Notes: generated by a model not told the origin, from the sequence alone. A DNA stretch of 53,385 nucleotides from Gemmatimonadota bacterium (GCA_028874765.1 JAPPIE010000113.1:3553-56937), one strand, 5' to 3'; positions 9,137 through 18,801 are shown, counted from the stretch's first letter. Numbers and translations are program-made.

Positions 9137-10425
9137 GCCAGTGCATCTGCCTGTGTGTGACTCGCGGATAGGAAGCGGTCCAGTTGCAAGTGCTCGGCAT
9201 GGTTGGAATTGAGGCGAATGCGCAGGTGTACGTCGTTGCCCTCATAATCCAGAGTCAGTATTTCGCTGTGGGTGTAGAGTTGTGAGAGGAGTTTGCCTTC
9301 ACTTTGTGGCACCTGAAGTTTTAGGGTGACCGCATCGGCAGCCAAAAAATCACATATCCGATTTTTGACCGCGTCGAGATTAGCGACGTCAAGCGCAGAA
9401 ATTGCAAGCGCATTGGGATTTTTTGCGCAGCGTTTTGCAATTTCTTTTTGTCGTTCAGAATCCGCGAGGTCCATTTTGTTATAAACGATCAAGGCGGGTT
9501 TGTCAGCAATTTTGAGTTTTGTGAGGACTTCGCTGACTGTGATCATTTGCATTTTGTATTGCGAATGGCTGGCATCGACAACGTGAAGGAGCAGGTCTGC
9601 CTGTACGGCTTCTTGTAATGTGGCGCGAAAGCAAGCAAAGAGGTGGTGCGGTAAGCGGTTGATAAAACCGACGGTGTCGGTGAGCAAGATGGGGCGATGG
9701 CTGTGTACATCGACGCTGCGCGTGGTGTTGGTCAAAGTGGCAAAAAGCTGATTTTCGACCAGAACATTTTCACCCGAAAGCCCGCGCATAAGCGTGGATT
9801 TGCCCGCGTTGGTATAGCCAACGAGTACAACGTTAAAACTATGGCTGCGCCCTTTGCGGCTGGTGTCCATTTGACGTCTCACGCGTTTGAGGCTGTCGTA
9901 GAGGAACTTTCCTCGCTGTTCTATCCACCTGCGGGTGGTTTCGGTGTGCGTTTCACCCGATCCGAGGCCTGCGCGACGTTCTGCGTGGGGATTAAACTGG
10001 CGAATGCGGGGGCGCAAATAACGCAGGTGAGCCATTTGTACTTGAATTTGTGCGGTGCGTGTGCGTGCGTGTAAAGCAAAAATATCGAGAATGAGCAGGC
10101 TGCGATCGAGGATGCGTACCCCAATGTCGGTTTCGAGGTTGTGCATTTGCGAGGGCGAAAGGTCATTGTCAAAGATGATCGCGTCGATATTTCTCTTTTG
10201 GGCCATTTTTCGAAGTTCGTCGATTTTGCCCGAACCGATATAGGTGGCTGGATCGGGTTTGTCGCGATTTTGCAATGTGCGATCAATTACCTCAAAGGTG
10301 GCAGTGCTGGCCAGGTGCGCGAGTTCTTCGAGAGATTCTCTGGTGCTGCGTGTGGAGATACCGCGTTGCGTCACCCCAACGAGAACAGCACGTCGTATGC
10401 CCTGTGCGTCAAAGATATGGTCCAT
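9133..10425 (-). CDS. hflX: Ribosome-associated GTPase HflX
   Basis: 430 residues. HflX is a GTPase that binds 50S/70S ribosomes and helps rescue or split stalled ribosomes under stress. The N-terminal HflX domain (YIGSGKIDEL) is followed by a G domain with G1 GYTNAGKSTLMRGLSG, G3 DTVGFI and G4 NKMDLAD. ATG 10425 follows GGAG and is preferred to an upstream in-frame start 32 codons away. The gene is divergent from the RDD gene (47 bases between starts) and convergent with the SDR. hfq is not adjacent. Confidence 0.95.
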   Translation of the reverse strand: MDHIFDAQGIRRAVLVGVTQRGISTRSTRESLEELAHLASTATFEVIDRTLQNRDKPDPATYIGSGKIDELRKMAQKRNIDAIIFDNDLSPSQMHNLETDIGVRILDRSLLILDIFALHARTRTAQIQVQMAHLRYLRPRIRQFNPHAERRAGLGSGETHTETTRRWIEQRGKFLYDSLKRVRRQMDTSRKGRSHSFNVVLVGYTNAGKSTLMRGLSGENVLVENQLFATLTNTTRSVDVHSHRPILLTDTVGFINRLPHHLFACFRATLQEAVQADLLLHVVDASHSQYKMQMITVSEVLTKLKIADKPALIVYNKMDLADSERQKEIAKRCAKNPNALAISALDVANLDAVKNRICDFLAADAVTLKLQVPQSEGKLLSQLYTHSEILTLDYEGNDVHLRIRLNSNHAEHLQLDRFLSASHTQADALA

Positions 10426-10472
10426 GTTATCTCCTGAGTTTTTAGTTACATTCACAATAATAAGGTGAAGAT

Positions 10473-11003
10473 ATGTTGATGCAAAGTGAAATCGCCGGGA
10501 TAGGACGGCGTCTGTTGGCAACGGTGTTGGATTTTGTGATTTTGCACCTGGTGCTGACGGTGGTCCTGCGCAATATGCTGCTATCGCCTGCGGGCGTGTG
10601 GATGGTGGATTTTATTTTTATAGTGGTGTATTCAGCGATATTTGTGGGGCTTATAGGCCAGACGCCGGGCAAGATGTTGTTGAGATTGCGCGTGATTGAT
10701 GCCCACGGTGGCGGGTTGAATTATGGGCAGACGTTTCGGCGTGCGGTGGTGAAATGGTCGCCGGTTTTTGTGCTGTTTATTGTGATGGCTCTGTTGACGC
10801 CAGAGGAGGTGTACCAGCGTCCCTCGGATGGAGAGGGGATCGAGATGGTGGAGGTGGAGGCGGAGTCTGCTGTGGCTTCATCAATCGCAATGGTGATCGG
10901 TACGGTGGGTTGGCTGGTGTTGATTCACATGGCACGCCGCCATCCCGATGGACAGGGGATTCACGATCGGGTGGCAGAGACGTATGTGATTAGAACGGGG
11001 TGA
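10473..11003 (+). CDS. RDD family membrane protein
   Basis: 176 residues with the RDD family signature: Arg and Asp in GRRLLATVLDFVIL in the first transmembrane segment, then QTPGKMLLRLRVID, FRRAVVKW and GQGIHDRVAETYVI at the end. Four hydrophobic segments are visible (about residues 15-36, 46-64, 92-108 and 135-153). An acidic loop (PEEVYQRPSDGEGIEMVEVE) separates the third and fourth. Some RDD proteins have been linked to ion or Na+/H+ exchange, but the function of most is unknown. It converges on the GWxTD gene with three bases between stops. Confidence 0.85.
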   Translation: MLMQSEIAGIGRRLLATVLDFVILHLVLTVVLRNMLLSPAGVWMVDFIFIVVYSAIFVGLIGQTPGKMLLRLRVIDAHGGGLNYGQTFRRAVVKWSPVFVLFIVMALLTPEEVYQRPSDGEGIEMVEVEAESAVASSIAMVIGTVGWLVLIHMARRHPDGQGIHDRVAETYVIRTG

Positions 11004-11006
11004 AAA

Positions 11007-13310
11007 TTACCGGGTGCCTGGTACAAAAAAGACAGCATCTTTTTTTGTGGTCTGGTCGGTGTTTTTGTCTGTGATTGTGAGTTTGAGGGTGTAGCGTCCG
11101 GATGCGAGGTTGGTGAGGGGCATTTCGAGATAGGTGTTTTCGTCGGGGTTTGTACCGACTTGATCAAAGCTGAGGCCAACGGCCTCGGTATTTTTTTGTC
11201 CCAATTTGGCGAGGAGAGATACGAGTGCAAAACCGGCTTCCTGGCGTTTTTGTACTTCGTATGAGATGGTGTATCGCGTCTGCCCAAATTCGTCGCGTTT
11301 GAGGTTGTAGATTTCAAAGTAAACGTACATGGACATGCCGGGGACAAAGGTTGCCGAGGGCTGCGGCTGAATGTAGAGGTCGCCGCGCACAAAGGATGTG
11401 TCGGGTGCGCGATCCGCTTCGATGATGCGGGAGGCGATCTGGATGTCGCTCATCATCAGGTGGCTTTTATCGTGATAGTCGGGCAGGTGAAGATCGGGCT
11501 GACGATATGCGCCAACACGGTTGGTATTTTGACGCCACGCTTCAACGGCCAGTTCATATTCGCCGGGTTCGGCGATGTGGTGTACGCCGCTGAGGGCTTG
11601 TAAACCCCGGTCCCGAATATCATCGGTGATGTCGATGGCCAATGCGCTTTTGGTGTTTTGAAAATTGAGGGCACGAGGGTAGATAAGCGCGGTGCGGCGT
11701 TCCACGACTACAGTGGTGTCCGGGTCTGCGGGCAGGGCCACATTGTCTAAAGGCAGGCCAAATATGACCTGTAATTCGGTTTTGTTCTCCGGTCCCCGGA
11801 AGGTGAGGGTGTCGAAGTAAAAGTCGAGGGGGTCGAGTGCTTCTATGCTGTACAATTCGGGTTCTATTGCGGCGAGCGATTGGGCGAGGGTGGCGGGGTT
11901 AAATTCGTTGAGGCGCTGAATCACGCTCATGTACGAGCGTCCGGAGGATTCGGCATTGGCGAGGTCTTCTTCGGTCAGCGATGGGACGGGAGCAAAATCG
12001 AAGTTTCCGCCCAGAAATTCATCGGTAAATGTAAATTCTGCGCCCTGTTCGAGATTTTTGTATATCCACACTTCCCAGGGTACAGAGGTCCAGCCGCTGG
12101 TCGTTGTGACGGGGCGGTAGTCGGTAAAGCCCATATTGCCCACGCGGCCTATGCCACCTTGCTCCATGGTGCGAATCGGATAGACGGGACCGACAAAGTT
12201 GGCCTCAATGCCCGCATCGCCGTAAATCGCATACGCTCTTTGTTCTTGAAGGCGCTGTACGTCCAGTGGGACAATGGCATTGAGTTTTCGGGAGGTTGAG
12301 ATATAGTCGGGTTCGCCGTATCGGATGTATATTTCTCCCCGGCGATCCCACGGCCACTTTTTGCCAAAGTGGGTTCGCGCATGCCATACCCTGCGGTAGT
12401 GTTGGGATCGGCGCAGTGCGCCTCCCGAGGTTTTAAAGGGATCTTTTTGCAACCAGAAGCGTGTGAGAAAACGCTCGCGTTGTGTTTTGTCGTCTGAGGC
12501 TGACGCGAGGCGGTAAGCGCGCGCTTCGGCTTTTGAGCCGATATAAGAGATGTCGTCATAGAGGGGCTGTTCTTCTTTGGGTAAGGTCTCGATATAGTGT
12601 CGAAATGCCGTTAGTGCGCCTTCGTGGTCGCGTCTTTGAATGAGGGCCTGGGCGAGCAGTGGCAGTGCGCGGGGGTCTCGCATGCGCGATGTGATGTCTT
12701 CGAGGTCTCGGTATTCTTTGGCTTCGTATAGCGCGTAGGCAAATTGGTATGCGGTTTCGTGGTCTTCGGGGTTGCGCTCGAGGTATTTTTTGTAATAGTA
12801 GAGCGCGACCTGATGCGCGCTGCCTTCTTCGCGGTGGGCGCGAGCGAGGAGGAGATAGGGCGAAGCCCGGTCGGGAAATCGCGCAATGGTTTGTGAGGCG
12901 GCTTTTCGCGCGCGGCTTCCGGTATTTTCAAGTGCGAGGAGGGTTTTGATGAGGCGGTCGTGGGCGTCCGCGTCTGTGGTGTCGATGGCGACGGCTTTTT
13001 CGTAGTGTGACAGCGCGCGGTCGGGTTTGTTGTGCAGGTTTTGGTAAACGCGGCCCAGGCCCGTGTGGGCAATTGCGAGGTTGGGACGCAAAGCGAGCGC
13101 GTTTTGAAAGGCTGCTTCGGCACTGTCGGCTTCTTCAAGACGCAAATAGAGCAGGCCCATGCGCGCATAGCTCGCCGACGAATCAGACGCGGTAGCCAGA
13201 TCTGCTTTCAATCGGTTGATGACGTCGTGGAGGTCGCGGTTTTGCGCGAATCCCGTGCTTGCAAAACTGATGAGGAGCAGATAAATGGTCGAGTAGAGGA
13301 CTGTGTGCAT
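11007..13310 (-). CDS. Secreted TPR and GWxTD-domain protein
   Basis: 767 residues. An N-terminal signal peptide (TVLYSTIYLLLISFASTGFA) indicates export. Residues about 25-270 form tetratricopeptide repeats (for example AYARMGLLYLRLEEADSAEAAF-like helices and LRPNLAIAHTGLGRVYQNL). Residues about 275-360 carry the GWxTD-type domain (ERFLTRFWLQKDP, WPWDRRGEIYIRYGEPDYI). The C-terminal half is beta-rich and probably made of Ig-like modules. GWxTD proteins occur in Acidobacteria, Gemmatimonadota, Latescibacterota and related groups. Their role is not established; scaffolding in the periplasm or outer membrane is my guess. ATG 13310 follows AAGGA. Confidence 0.82.
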   Translation of the reverse strand: MHTVLYSTIYLLLISFASTGFAQNRDLHDVINRLKADLATASDSSASYARMGLLYLRLEEADSAEAAFQNALALRPNLAIAHTGLGRVYQNLHNKPDRALSHYEKAVAIDTTDADAHDRLIKTLLALENTGSRARKAASQTIARFPDRASPYLLLARAHREEGSAHQVALYYYKKYLERNPEDHETAYQFAYALYEAKEYRDLEDITSRMRDPRALPLLAQALIQRRDHEGALTAFRHYIETLPKEEQPLYDDISYIGSKAEARAYRLASASDDKTQRERFLTRFWLQKDPFKTSGGALRRSQHYRRVWHARTHFGKKWPWDRRGEIYIRYGEPDYISTSRKLNAIVPLDVQRLQEQRAYAIYGDAGIEANFVGPVYPIRTMEQGGIGRVGNMGFTDYRPVTTTSGWTSVPWEVWIYKNLEQGAEFTFTDEFLGGNFDFAPVPSLTEEDLANAESSGRSYMSVIQRLNEFNPATLAQSLAAIEPELYSIEALDPLDFYFDTLTFRGPENKTELQVIFGLPLDNVALPADPDTTVVVERRTALIYPRALNFQNTKSALAIDITDDIRDRGLQALSGVHHIAEPGEYELAVEAWRQNTNRVGAYRQPDLHLPDYHDKSHLMMSDIQIASRIIEADRAPDTSFVRGDLYIQPQPSATFVPGMSMYVYFEIYNLKRDEFGQTRYTISYEVQKRQEAGFALVSLLAKLGQKNTEAVGLSFDQVGTNPDENTYLEMPLTNLASGRYTLKLTITDKNTDQTTKKDAVFFVPGTR

Positions 13311-13453
13311 GGATAATCCTTTGTGGTGTCGAGGCAGTTTTTACACGCTTGTTTGGGTTTTTGGTTTCTTTTTAAGGTTAAAAACTTTTGTCGAATTTCT
13401 CAATGACTTTTGCGACTTATGAGGCTGTAAAGGTATAAATATATCTAATTTTC

Positions 13454-13482
13454 TTGACTTAGTTGAAGGGGCGTTTTATTTT
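13454..13482 (+). promoter_or_regulatory. Sigma-70-type promoter of the EIIA gene
   Basis: TTGACT (13454-13459), a 17-base spacer and TATTTT (13477-13482). It would start a leader of about 58 bases ahead of the ATG at 13548. The remaining intergenic bases 13311-13453 are AT-rich and show no gene. Confidence 0.55.
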
Positions 13483-13547
13483 CCGTCTGAAAGCGATGTG
13501 TGCGCAGGCAGGGATGTCTATGCTCTCACTCAAATGAAAGGGCATTT

Positions 13548-14009
13548 ATGACGTTGATGGAGATTCTGTCGGGCAAGTCGGTCATTATCGGGCTTAAGGG
13601 GCAAAACAAGCGGGAAATTCTCGAAGAGCTTGTTAATGAACTCGAAGTAGGCGATAAAATTACGGACCGAGATAAGGTACTTCAGGCGGTTTTGGACCGC
13701 GAAGATATTATGAGTACGGGTATTGGGCACGGTATTGCCATTCCCCATGGGAAGTCGGAATATGCCACGATGTTGGGCGGTGTGCTGGGCATCAAGTCAG
13801 AAGGTATCAATTTTAATGCTTTAGATGGGAAAAAGACCTACATTTTTTTTCTTTTGGTTTCTCCGCTAAATGTTTCGGGACCGCATATTAAAGCCTTAGC
13901 GCGTATATCAAGGGTGCTCAAAGGAGAAGATTTTAGACAGCGTTTGATTGGCATTAGAAATCGCGAGGAGGCTCTGGCGATTATTGCGGCAGAAGATAAG
14001 AAACACTAA
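13548..14009 (+). CDS. PTS EIIA (nitrogen/fructose-type) domain protein, copy A
   Basis: 153 residues made of a single PTS EIIA type-2 domain. The phospho-accepting His is in GIAIPHGKSE, the family hallmark. No EIIB/EIIC, HPr or EI gene is in the window, which suggests a regulatory PtsN-like role instead of sugar uptake. ATG 13548 is chosen because homologous copy B (19825-20331) starts at the same MTL; the frame is open 16 codons further up. A strong terminator follows at 14035. Copy B is about four-fifths identical by eye. Confidence 0.9.
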   Translation: MTLMEILSGKSVIIGLKGQNKREILEELVNELEVGDKITDRDKVLQAVLDREDIMSTGIGHGIAIPHGKSEYATMLGGVLGIKSEGINFNALDGKKTYIFFLLVSPLNVSGPHIKALARISRVLKGEDFRQRLIGIRNREEALAIIAAEDKKH

Positions 14010-14034
14010 TAAATGTTATAAGACTTTACCCAAT

Positions 14035-14063
14035 ACCTGCTTTTCTGTAAAGCAGGTTTTTTT
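14035..14063 (+). terminator. Intrinsic terminator after EIIA copy A
   Basis: Perfect 9-bp stem ACCTGCTTT/AAAGCAGGT with a TCTGT loop, followed by seven T. It lies only 16 bases before the start of the BatA-like gene, so that gene needs read-through or a promoter inside this short gap. Confidence 0.85.
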
Positions 14064-14079
14064 GTTTGAGCGTTTTTTT

Positions 14080-16140
14080 ATGTTCGGTATTTCATTTACA
14101 AATCCAATGCTGTTGCACGGTTTGTGGGCGGCGCTGTTGCCGCTTGTGATTCATTTGTTGAATCGGCGTCGTACGGTAACAGTTTCGTTTTCAAACGTGG
14201 CACTTTTGCAAAGACTCCAGCACGACCGCATGCGACGGCTAAAATTAAAGCATCTCGCGTTGCTCATTTTGCGAACTCTGCTCATTGTTTTGCTGGTGCT
14301 GGCTTTTGCGCGTCCGACTTTGAGTGGGGGTAGTGGGCAGGTGGGCGATGCGGGTACGTCGGCGTTTATTTTGCTCGATCGTTCGTTGAGTATGCAATAT
14401 CGCACAGCAGAAGGTACGTTGTTTGAGCGGGCGCTTCGCAGAGTGCAGGCTCTGTTGTCTCTGTTTGATGAGCGCGACGATGTGCGTCTGGCACTGATCG
14501 ACAATGACGTTGAGGAGGTCGATATGACCTCTCCAGAGCGGTTGCGGTTGCTTATGGATACGCTAAAACCCGGTTTTGGCAGTACAGATTTTGAGGCGGG
14601 ATTGCAATTGGCTTTGTCGCATTTGTCCGGGTCACAGATGCCCAACCGCGAGTTGTATTTTGTAACGGATCGCGCTTATAATGGATGGACGAATTTGCCC
14701 GATACATTGTCTAATTTGGACGATGTATCGGTGTACATCCTTTCCGAGCGGCCTTCGCAAGTTGCCAATATCGGTATTGGGCAGATCAATACGACTTCTC
14801 CAGAGGTCGGGCGTTCAACCGCGCTGGGGATCGAACTGATCAATTACGGCTCGGCAAATCGAGGCGATGTGCCTGTGCAGATATTTTTAGATGGTCGGCG
14901 CATTGGCCAGGATATTGCCCATGTGCCTGCGGGAGGGCGCCGCAAATTGCATACGTCGTTTGTGCCCAAAACAGGGGGGGATGTTTCCCTGCGTGTGGAA
15001 ATAGGAGAAGATGATCTCGAGGCCGACAACAAGTGCGTGACAGTGTTGCGCGTTCCAGAGCGCGTCCGCATTTTGCTGGTGGGGGATGCGTCCCGCGAGT
15101 CTTACTATCTCGCAGAGGCTTTGTCCGTTGTCTCAAGCGAGGTGGTGCAGGTTAAACCCGAGCGCGTATCAGATCAGGTGTTGGAAGATATTGATGTGGT
15201 TTTTTTGTGCAATGTTGCGCGGCTTTCTACAGGTGCGATTGCCGTTTTGCAAAATCGGATATCTCGCGGGGTTGGGTTGGCTATTTTCCTGGGGGATCAA
15301 ATAGATGTCCGATATTATAATGAGCATGTGTTGCCCGCGCTTTTTCCCGCTAAATTACTCGGTACGCGGGGTGTGTTGTCAGGCGCTTATCAGGCTTTAC
15401 AGACAGTTTTACCCGATCATCCCATGCTGTCGGGTCTGGAACTTAAAGGGGCATTTCAAAGCCCGCGTTTTTTTGTTTCTTATCGGGTCTTACCCGCGCA
15501 AAATGCACAATCTGTGTTGTCCTTTACTTCGGGGGCACCCGCGCTTCTCGAAGCGCGCAAGGGCAATGGGCGCGTCGTGCTGTTCGCGTCTTCGGTGAGT
15601 GCGAATTTGGGATGGAATGACGCGCCGCTTTCCGGCTTTTTTGTTCCATTTGTGCATCGCCTGAGCGGATATCTGGCGGCCGGGGCGTTTGGTCGATCTG
15701 ACTATCGCGTTGGTCAGGTTGTGTACAGAGATCTCCGGCAAAAAAATGCTTCTGAAGCTGTTCTGCGGGCGCCGGGTGGAGAGCCCAGAACAATTTGGCC
15801 TCAACAACGCGGTTTGCAATCGGTGTGGCCGGTCGGGGTGGTGGATGCGCCAGGGCTGTGGGAGATTTTTGCGCGCGAGCGCGTCTCTGATCGCTTTGCC
15901 GTTCAGATTGATGCGCGCGAACCCGATTTGACCCCGGTTCCGATGGCGCGACTCGAGACTCTGTTTGGTAAAGACCGCTTGTGCGTTGTAGATGGCAAGG
16001 CCGATTTGAAGGAGGCTATTCTTTCCCAAAGGCATGGTCGGGAGCTTTGGCGATGGGTGTTGTTGTTGGCCTTGATGGCGATGGGTGCAGAGATGCTCAT
16101 TGCACAGTCTGCGCGCACGAGCCGCGGGACGCAACCTTGA
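14080..16140 (+). CDS. BatA-like membrane protein with VWA domain
   Basis: 686 residues. The N-terminus is the BatA/aerotolerance double-membrane-segment domain: ITNP-like FTNPMLLHGLWAALLPLVIH, LLNRRR, then a second helix LLILRTLLIVLLVLAFARP. A von Willebrand factor A domain follows (AFILLDRSLSMQYR, with the DxSxS metal site). A long extracytoplasmic beta-rich region ends in a C-terminal helix (LWRWVLLLALMAMGAEMLI). BatA-type proteins usually accompany MoxR ATPases, which are absent here. ATG 14080 is preferred; an upstream in-frame start would lie inside the EIIA gene and read through the terminator. Shine-Dalgarno is weak. Confidence 0.86.
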   Translation: MFGISFTNPMLLHGLWAALLPLVIHLLNRRRTVTVSFSNVALLQRLQHDRMRRLKLKHLALLILRTLLIVLLVLAFARPTLSGGSGQVGDAGTSAFILLDRSLSMQYRTAEGTLFERALRRVQALLSLFDERDDVRLALIDNDVEEVDMTSPERLRLLMDTLKPGFGSTDFEAGLQLALSHLSGSQMPNRELYFVTDRAYNGWTNLPDTLSNLDDVSVYILSERPSQVANIGIGQINTTSPEVGRSTALGIELINYGSANRGDVPVQIFLDGRRIGQDIAHVPAGGRRKLHTSFVPKTGGDVSLRVEIGEDDLEADNKCVTVLRVPERVRILLVGDASRESYYLAEALSVVSSEVVQVKPERVSDQVLEDIDVVFLCNVARLSTGAIAVLQNRISRGVGLAIFLGDQIDVRYYNEHVLPALFPAKLLGTRGVLSGAYQALQTVLPDHPMLSGLELKGAFQSPRFFVSYRVLPAQNAQSVLSFTSGAPALLEARKGNGRVVLFASSVSANLGWNDAPLSGFFVPFVHRLSGYLAAGAFGRSDYRVGQVVYRDLRQKNASEAVLRAPGGEPRTIWPQQRGLQSVWPVGVVDAPGLWEIFARERVSDRFAVQIDAREPDLTPVPMARLETLFGKDRLCVVDGKADLKEAILSQRHGRELWRWVLLLALMAMGAEMLIAQSARTSRGTQP

Positions 16141-16235
16141 CTTTTGTAATTGGTGCGCGTATTTTTTTGAATTGTGGTGGGCGGGCTGGGGGTAGGTCCC
16201 TCTTGTTTTTCATTTGAACGATAAAGGATGTTTTG

Positions 16236-18680
16236 ATGGCGAAAAATTTGATTATTGTCGAATCACCTGCCAAAGCGCGGACAATTTCTCGATTTGTGGG
16301 CAAGGACTACAAAGTCGCCGCTTCTATGGGGCATGTGCGCGATCTTCCCGCACGCGAATTGGGCTTTGATGTGGAGAGTTTTGATCCCAAATACGTGGTG
16401 TCGCAAGATAAGCGCAGTGTGATTCAGGCACTGAAAAAGGATATTAAACAAGATACGACTGTGTATTTGGCGACGGATGAAGACCGCGAAGGGGAATCTA
16501 TTTCGTGGCATCTGATTTCTGCACTCAAGCTCAAGAATCAGCCCATTAAGCGGGTTGTGTTCCACGAGATTACCCGGTCTGCTGTTTTGCACGCGCTTGA
16601 AAATCCCCGCGAACTGGATCAAAATCTGGTCGATGCACAACAGGCGCGTCGCATTCTGGATCGCGCTGTGGGATATCAGTTGTCGCCTTTGTTGTGGCGA
16701 AAGGTAAAGGGGGGATTGTCAGCCGGGCGCGTGCAGAGTGTGGCGGTGCGGATTATTGTTGATCGGGAGCGGGAGATTCGGGCGTTTAAGCCAGAGGAGT
16801 ATTGGAAGATTAAATCCGATTTTAAGGATCCCAAATTTCAGGCTGAATTGACGCGGCAGAATGGCAAAAAAGCGTCTGTGAAAAATGAAGCCGAGGCCAA
16901 AGCTATTGAGGCGAGTGCGCTGCAGGGACAATTTGTCGTGACAGAGGTGGTCGAGCGCGAGGGCGTGCGGCGGCCCGTGCCTCCGTTTACGACATCGACG
17001 CTGCAACAAGAGGCGTCTCGCAAACTGAGTTTTTCCGTGGCGCAGACGATGCGGGTTGCACAACAGCTTTACGAGGGCAATTTTGAAATTCCCGGATATA
17101 CCGGCGGTTTGATTACTTATATGCGTACCGATTCGGTGAATTTGGCCGAGCAGGCGGTGAATCAGGCGCGGGAGGTAATTGCGCGGGAATATGGTCGGGA
17201 TTACACCGTGGAAAAGCCCCGGCGATTTGCCAATAGGACCAGGGGGGCACAAGAAGCGCATGAGGCGATTCGTCCGGCGGATTTGTCGATTAAACCCAAC
17301 CGCGTTAAAGCACATCTCGATCCCCGACAATTTCGGCTTTACGATTTGATCTGGAAGCGCACGTTGGCGACGCAGATGGCCGATGCGCGCATTGCATATA
17401 CGACGATTCGCATTCGGGCTGGTGATGCGGGCGAATTGATTTTTGAGGCAAAGGGGCAACGCGTTTTATTTCCCGGATTTTTGAGGGTTTATGCCGAGGG
17501 ATCAGATGATCCGGAGGCCAATATCAGCGATAAAGATGTGATTTTGCCAGAGGTTGCAAAGGGGCAGGTGCTCAATTTGGAGAAGTTGCATTTGGAGCAG
17601 TTGTTTACCAAACCACCCGCGCGTTATACCGAGGCGTCGCTGGTGAAGAAGCTCGAGAGCGAAGGTATTGGGCGTCCCTCGACTTATTCGCCGACGATTT
17701 CAACCATTCAGAGCCGGGAATATGTGGAACGCACGCGAGATAAGAAGCTCAAGCCCACAGATATCGGCGAGGTGGTGAACGATTTTTTGATGGCGCATTT
17801 TCCCGATATTGTCGATTTGGGTTTTACGTCGCATCTCGAAGACGATTTTGACGAGATTGCACAGGGCAAAAATTCATGGAAAGAGATGTTAGAAGCGTTT
17901 TATCCGCCGTTTAATGAGCGGGTGGAAGATAAAAAGTCGGTTGATAAAATTGGGCGCAATCTGGGGAAAGATCCCAATACAGGGCGCGAGGTGAGTGTGC
18001 GTTTTGGGCAGTATGGTCCCTATGTTCAGATTGGTAGTGCGGGTGAAGAAGAAAAGCCTTTGTTTGCATCTTTGCCACCCAATCGGAGTATTTTTGATAT
18101 TGAATTGGCCGATGCGCTCAAGTGTTTTGAATTGCCGCGCAAACTCGGGCAAAATGATGCGGGCGATGAGGTGCAGGTCAATAGTGGTCGGTATGGCCCT
18201 TATGTGCGAATAGGTCGCAACTTTTTCTCCCTGCCAGAGGGAGAAGATCTGTTTGCGGTGACGCTGGATCGCGCATTGGAGATCGCGGCGGCTGAGAAGG
18301 ATCGCAAAGCCAAAAATGTGATTCAGGATTTTGGCGATTTCCAGGTGCTCAATGGGCGGTATGGTCCTTATATTCGCAAAGATGGAAAGAATTACAAGAT
18401 TCCCAGAGGGATGGATGCGACGACATTGGACCGCGAGACGCTCGAAAAACTCATGCAGGGCGGGGCGGGCGGCAGGCAGTCGCAGCAGGTGATTCACGAT
18501 TTTGATGGGATTCAGGTTCTCGCCGGGCGGTATGGTCCTTATATCAAACACGATGGCAATAATTACCGCATTCCAAAGGGCGTAGAGGCGTCGTCTTTGA
18601 CAAAGGCGGCTTGCGAGAAAATTATCGCGGAAAACCCGGCGACGAATAGGAGAAGGTCGAGCAGAAGAAGTAGGAAGTGA
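16236..18680 (+). CDS. topA: DNA topoisomerase I
   Basis: 814 residues, type IA topoisomerase relaxing negative supercoils. The Toprim domain is N-terminal (LIIVESPAKARTI, and the acidic triad in ATDEDREGESISWHL). The catalytic Tyr is Y295 in GGLITYMRTDSVN. Instead of Cys4 zinc fingers the C-terminus carries repeated GRYGPYVRIG-type modules (at least four, residues about 575-800, for example GRYGPYIRKDGKNYKIPRG), ending in an Arg/Lys-rich tail. ATG 16236 has AAAGGA at 16223-16228. In many bacteria topA is followed by trmFO and xerC; here an accessory island of about 6.6 kb lies between topA and xerC. Confidence 0.97.
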   Translation: MAKNLIIVESPAKARTISRFVGKDYKVAASMGHVRDLPARELGFDVESFDPKYVVSQDKRSVIQALKKDIKQDTTVYLATDEDREGESISWHLISALKLKNQPIKRVVFHEITRSAVLHALENPRELDQNLVDAQQARRILDRAVGYQLSPLLWRKVKGGLSAGRVQSVAVRIIVDREREIRAFKPEEYWKIKSDFKDPKFQAELTRQNGKKASVKNEAEAKAIEASALQGQFVVTEVVEREGVRRPVPPFTTSTLQQEASRKLSFSVAQTMRVAQQLYEGNFEIPGYTGGLITYMRTDSVNLAEQAVNQAREVIAREYGRDYTVEKPRRFANRTRGAQEAHEAIRPADLSIKPNRVKAHLDPRQFRLYDLIWKRTLATQMADARIAYTTIRIRAGDAGELIFEAKGQRVLFPGFLRVYAEGSDDPEANISDKDVILPEVAKGQVLNLEKLHLEQLFTKPPARYTEASLVKKLESEGIGRPSTYSPTISTIQSREYVERTRDKKLKPTDIGEVVNDFLMAHFPDIVDLGFTSHLEDDFDEIAQGKNSWKEMLEAFYPPFNERVEDKKSVDKIGRNLGKDPNTGREVSVRFGQYGPYVQIGSAGEEEKPLFASLPPNRSIFDIELADALKCFELPRKLGQNDAGDEVQVNSGRYGPYVRIGRNFFSLPEGEDLFAVTLDRALEIAAAEKDRKAKNVIQDFGDFQVLNGRYGPYIRKDGKNYKIPRGMDATTLDRETLEKLMQGGAGGRQSQQVIHDFDGIQVLAGRYGPYIKHDGNNYRIPKGVEASSLTKAACEKIIAENPATNRRRSSRRSRK

Positions 18681-18683
18681 GAT

Positions 18684-18710
18684 GTAGGGGACGGCCCCTG
18701 TGCCGTCCCG
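18684..18710. repeat. GC-rich palindromic dispersed repeat, copy 1
   Basis: Starts four bases after the topA stop. GGGACGGC (18688-18695) and GCCGTCCC (18702-18709) form a perfect 8-bp stem around CCCTGT. A related copy is at 52281-52310, with the same GTAGGGG...CCCCTGTGC core and a similar GTGAGATG text ahead of it. Confidence 0.75.
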
Positions 18711-18712
18711 TG

Positions 18713-18770
18713 TGTCATTGCGGCATGATGTTGAGCCGCCACGCGAAGCATGACGAAGTAATCCAGAGGG
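18713..18770. repeat. Dispersed repeat resembling the 'GTCATTGCG...GAAGTAATCC' family
   Basis: The segment opens with TGTCATTGCGG and closes with CGAAGCATGACGAAGTAATC. It resembles the widespread 'gtcattgcgag...cgaagcaatc' intergenic repeats I know from many bacterial genomes, here with an internal diverged stretch. Only one copy is in the window, so the assignment rests on recognition. Confidence 0.5.
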
Positions 18771-18801
18771 TTTTGAAGGGCGGTGTGAAGTGAGGTAGGC
18801 T

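Noticed and set aside
13948-14079. Upstream extension of the BatA-like gene
   Set aside because: It would run through the EIIA end and a strong terminator hairpin; the family start is at 14080.
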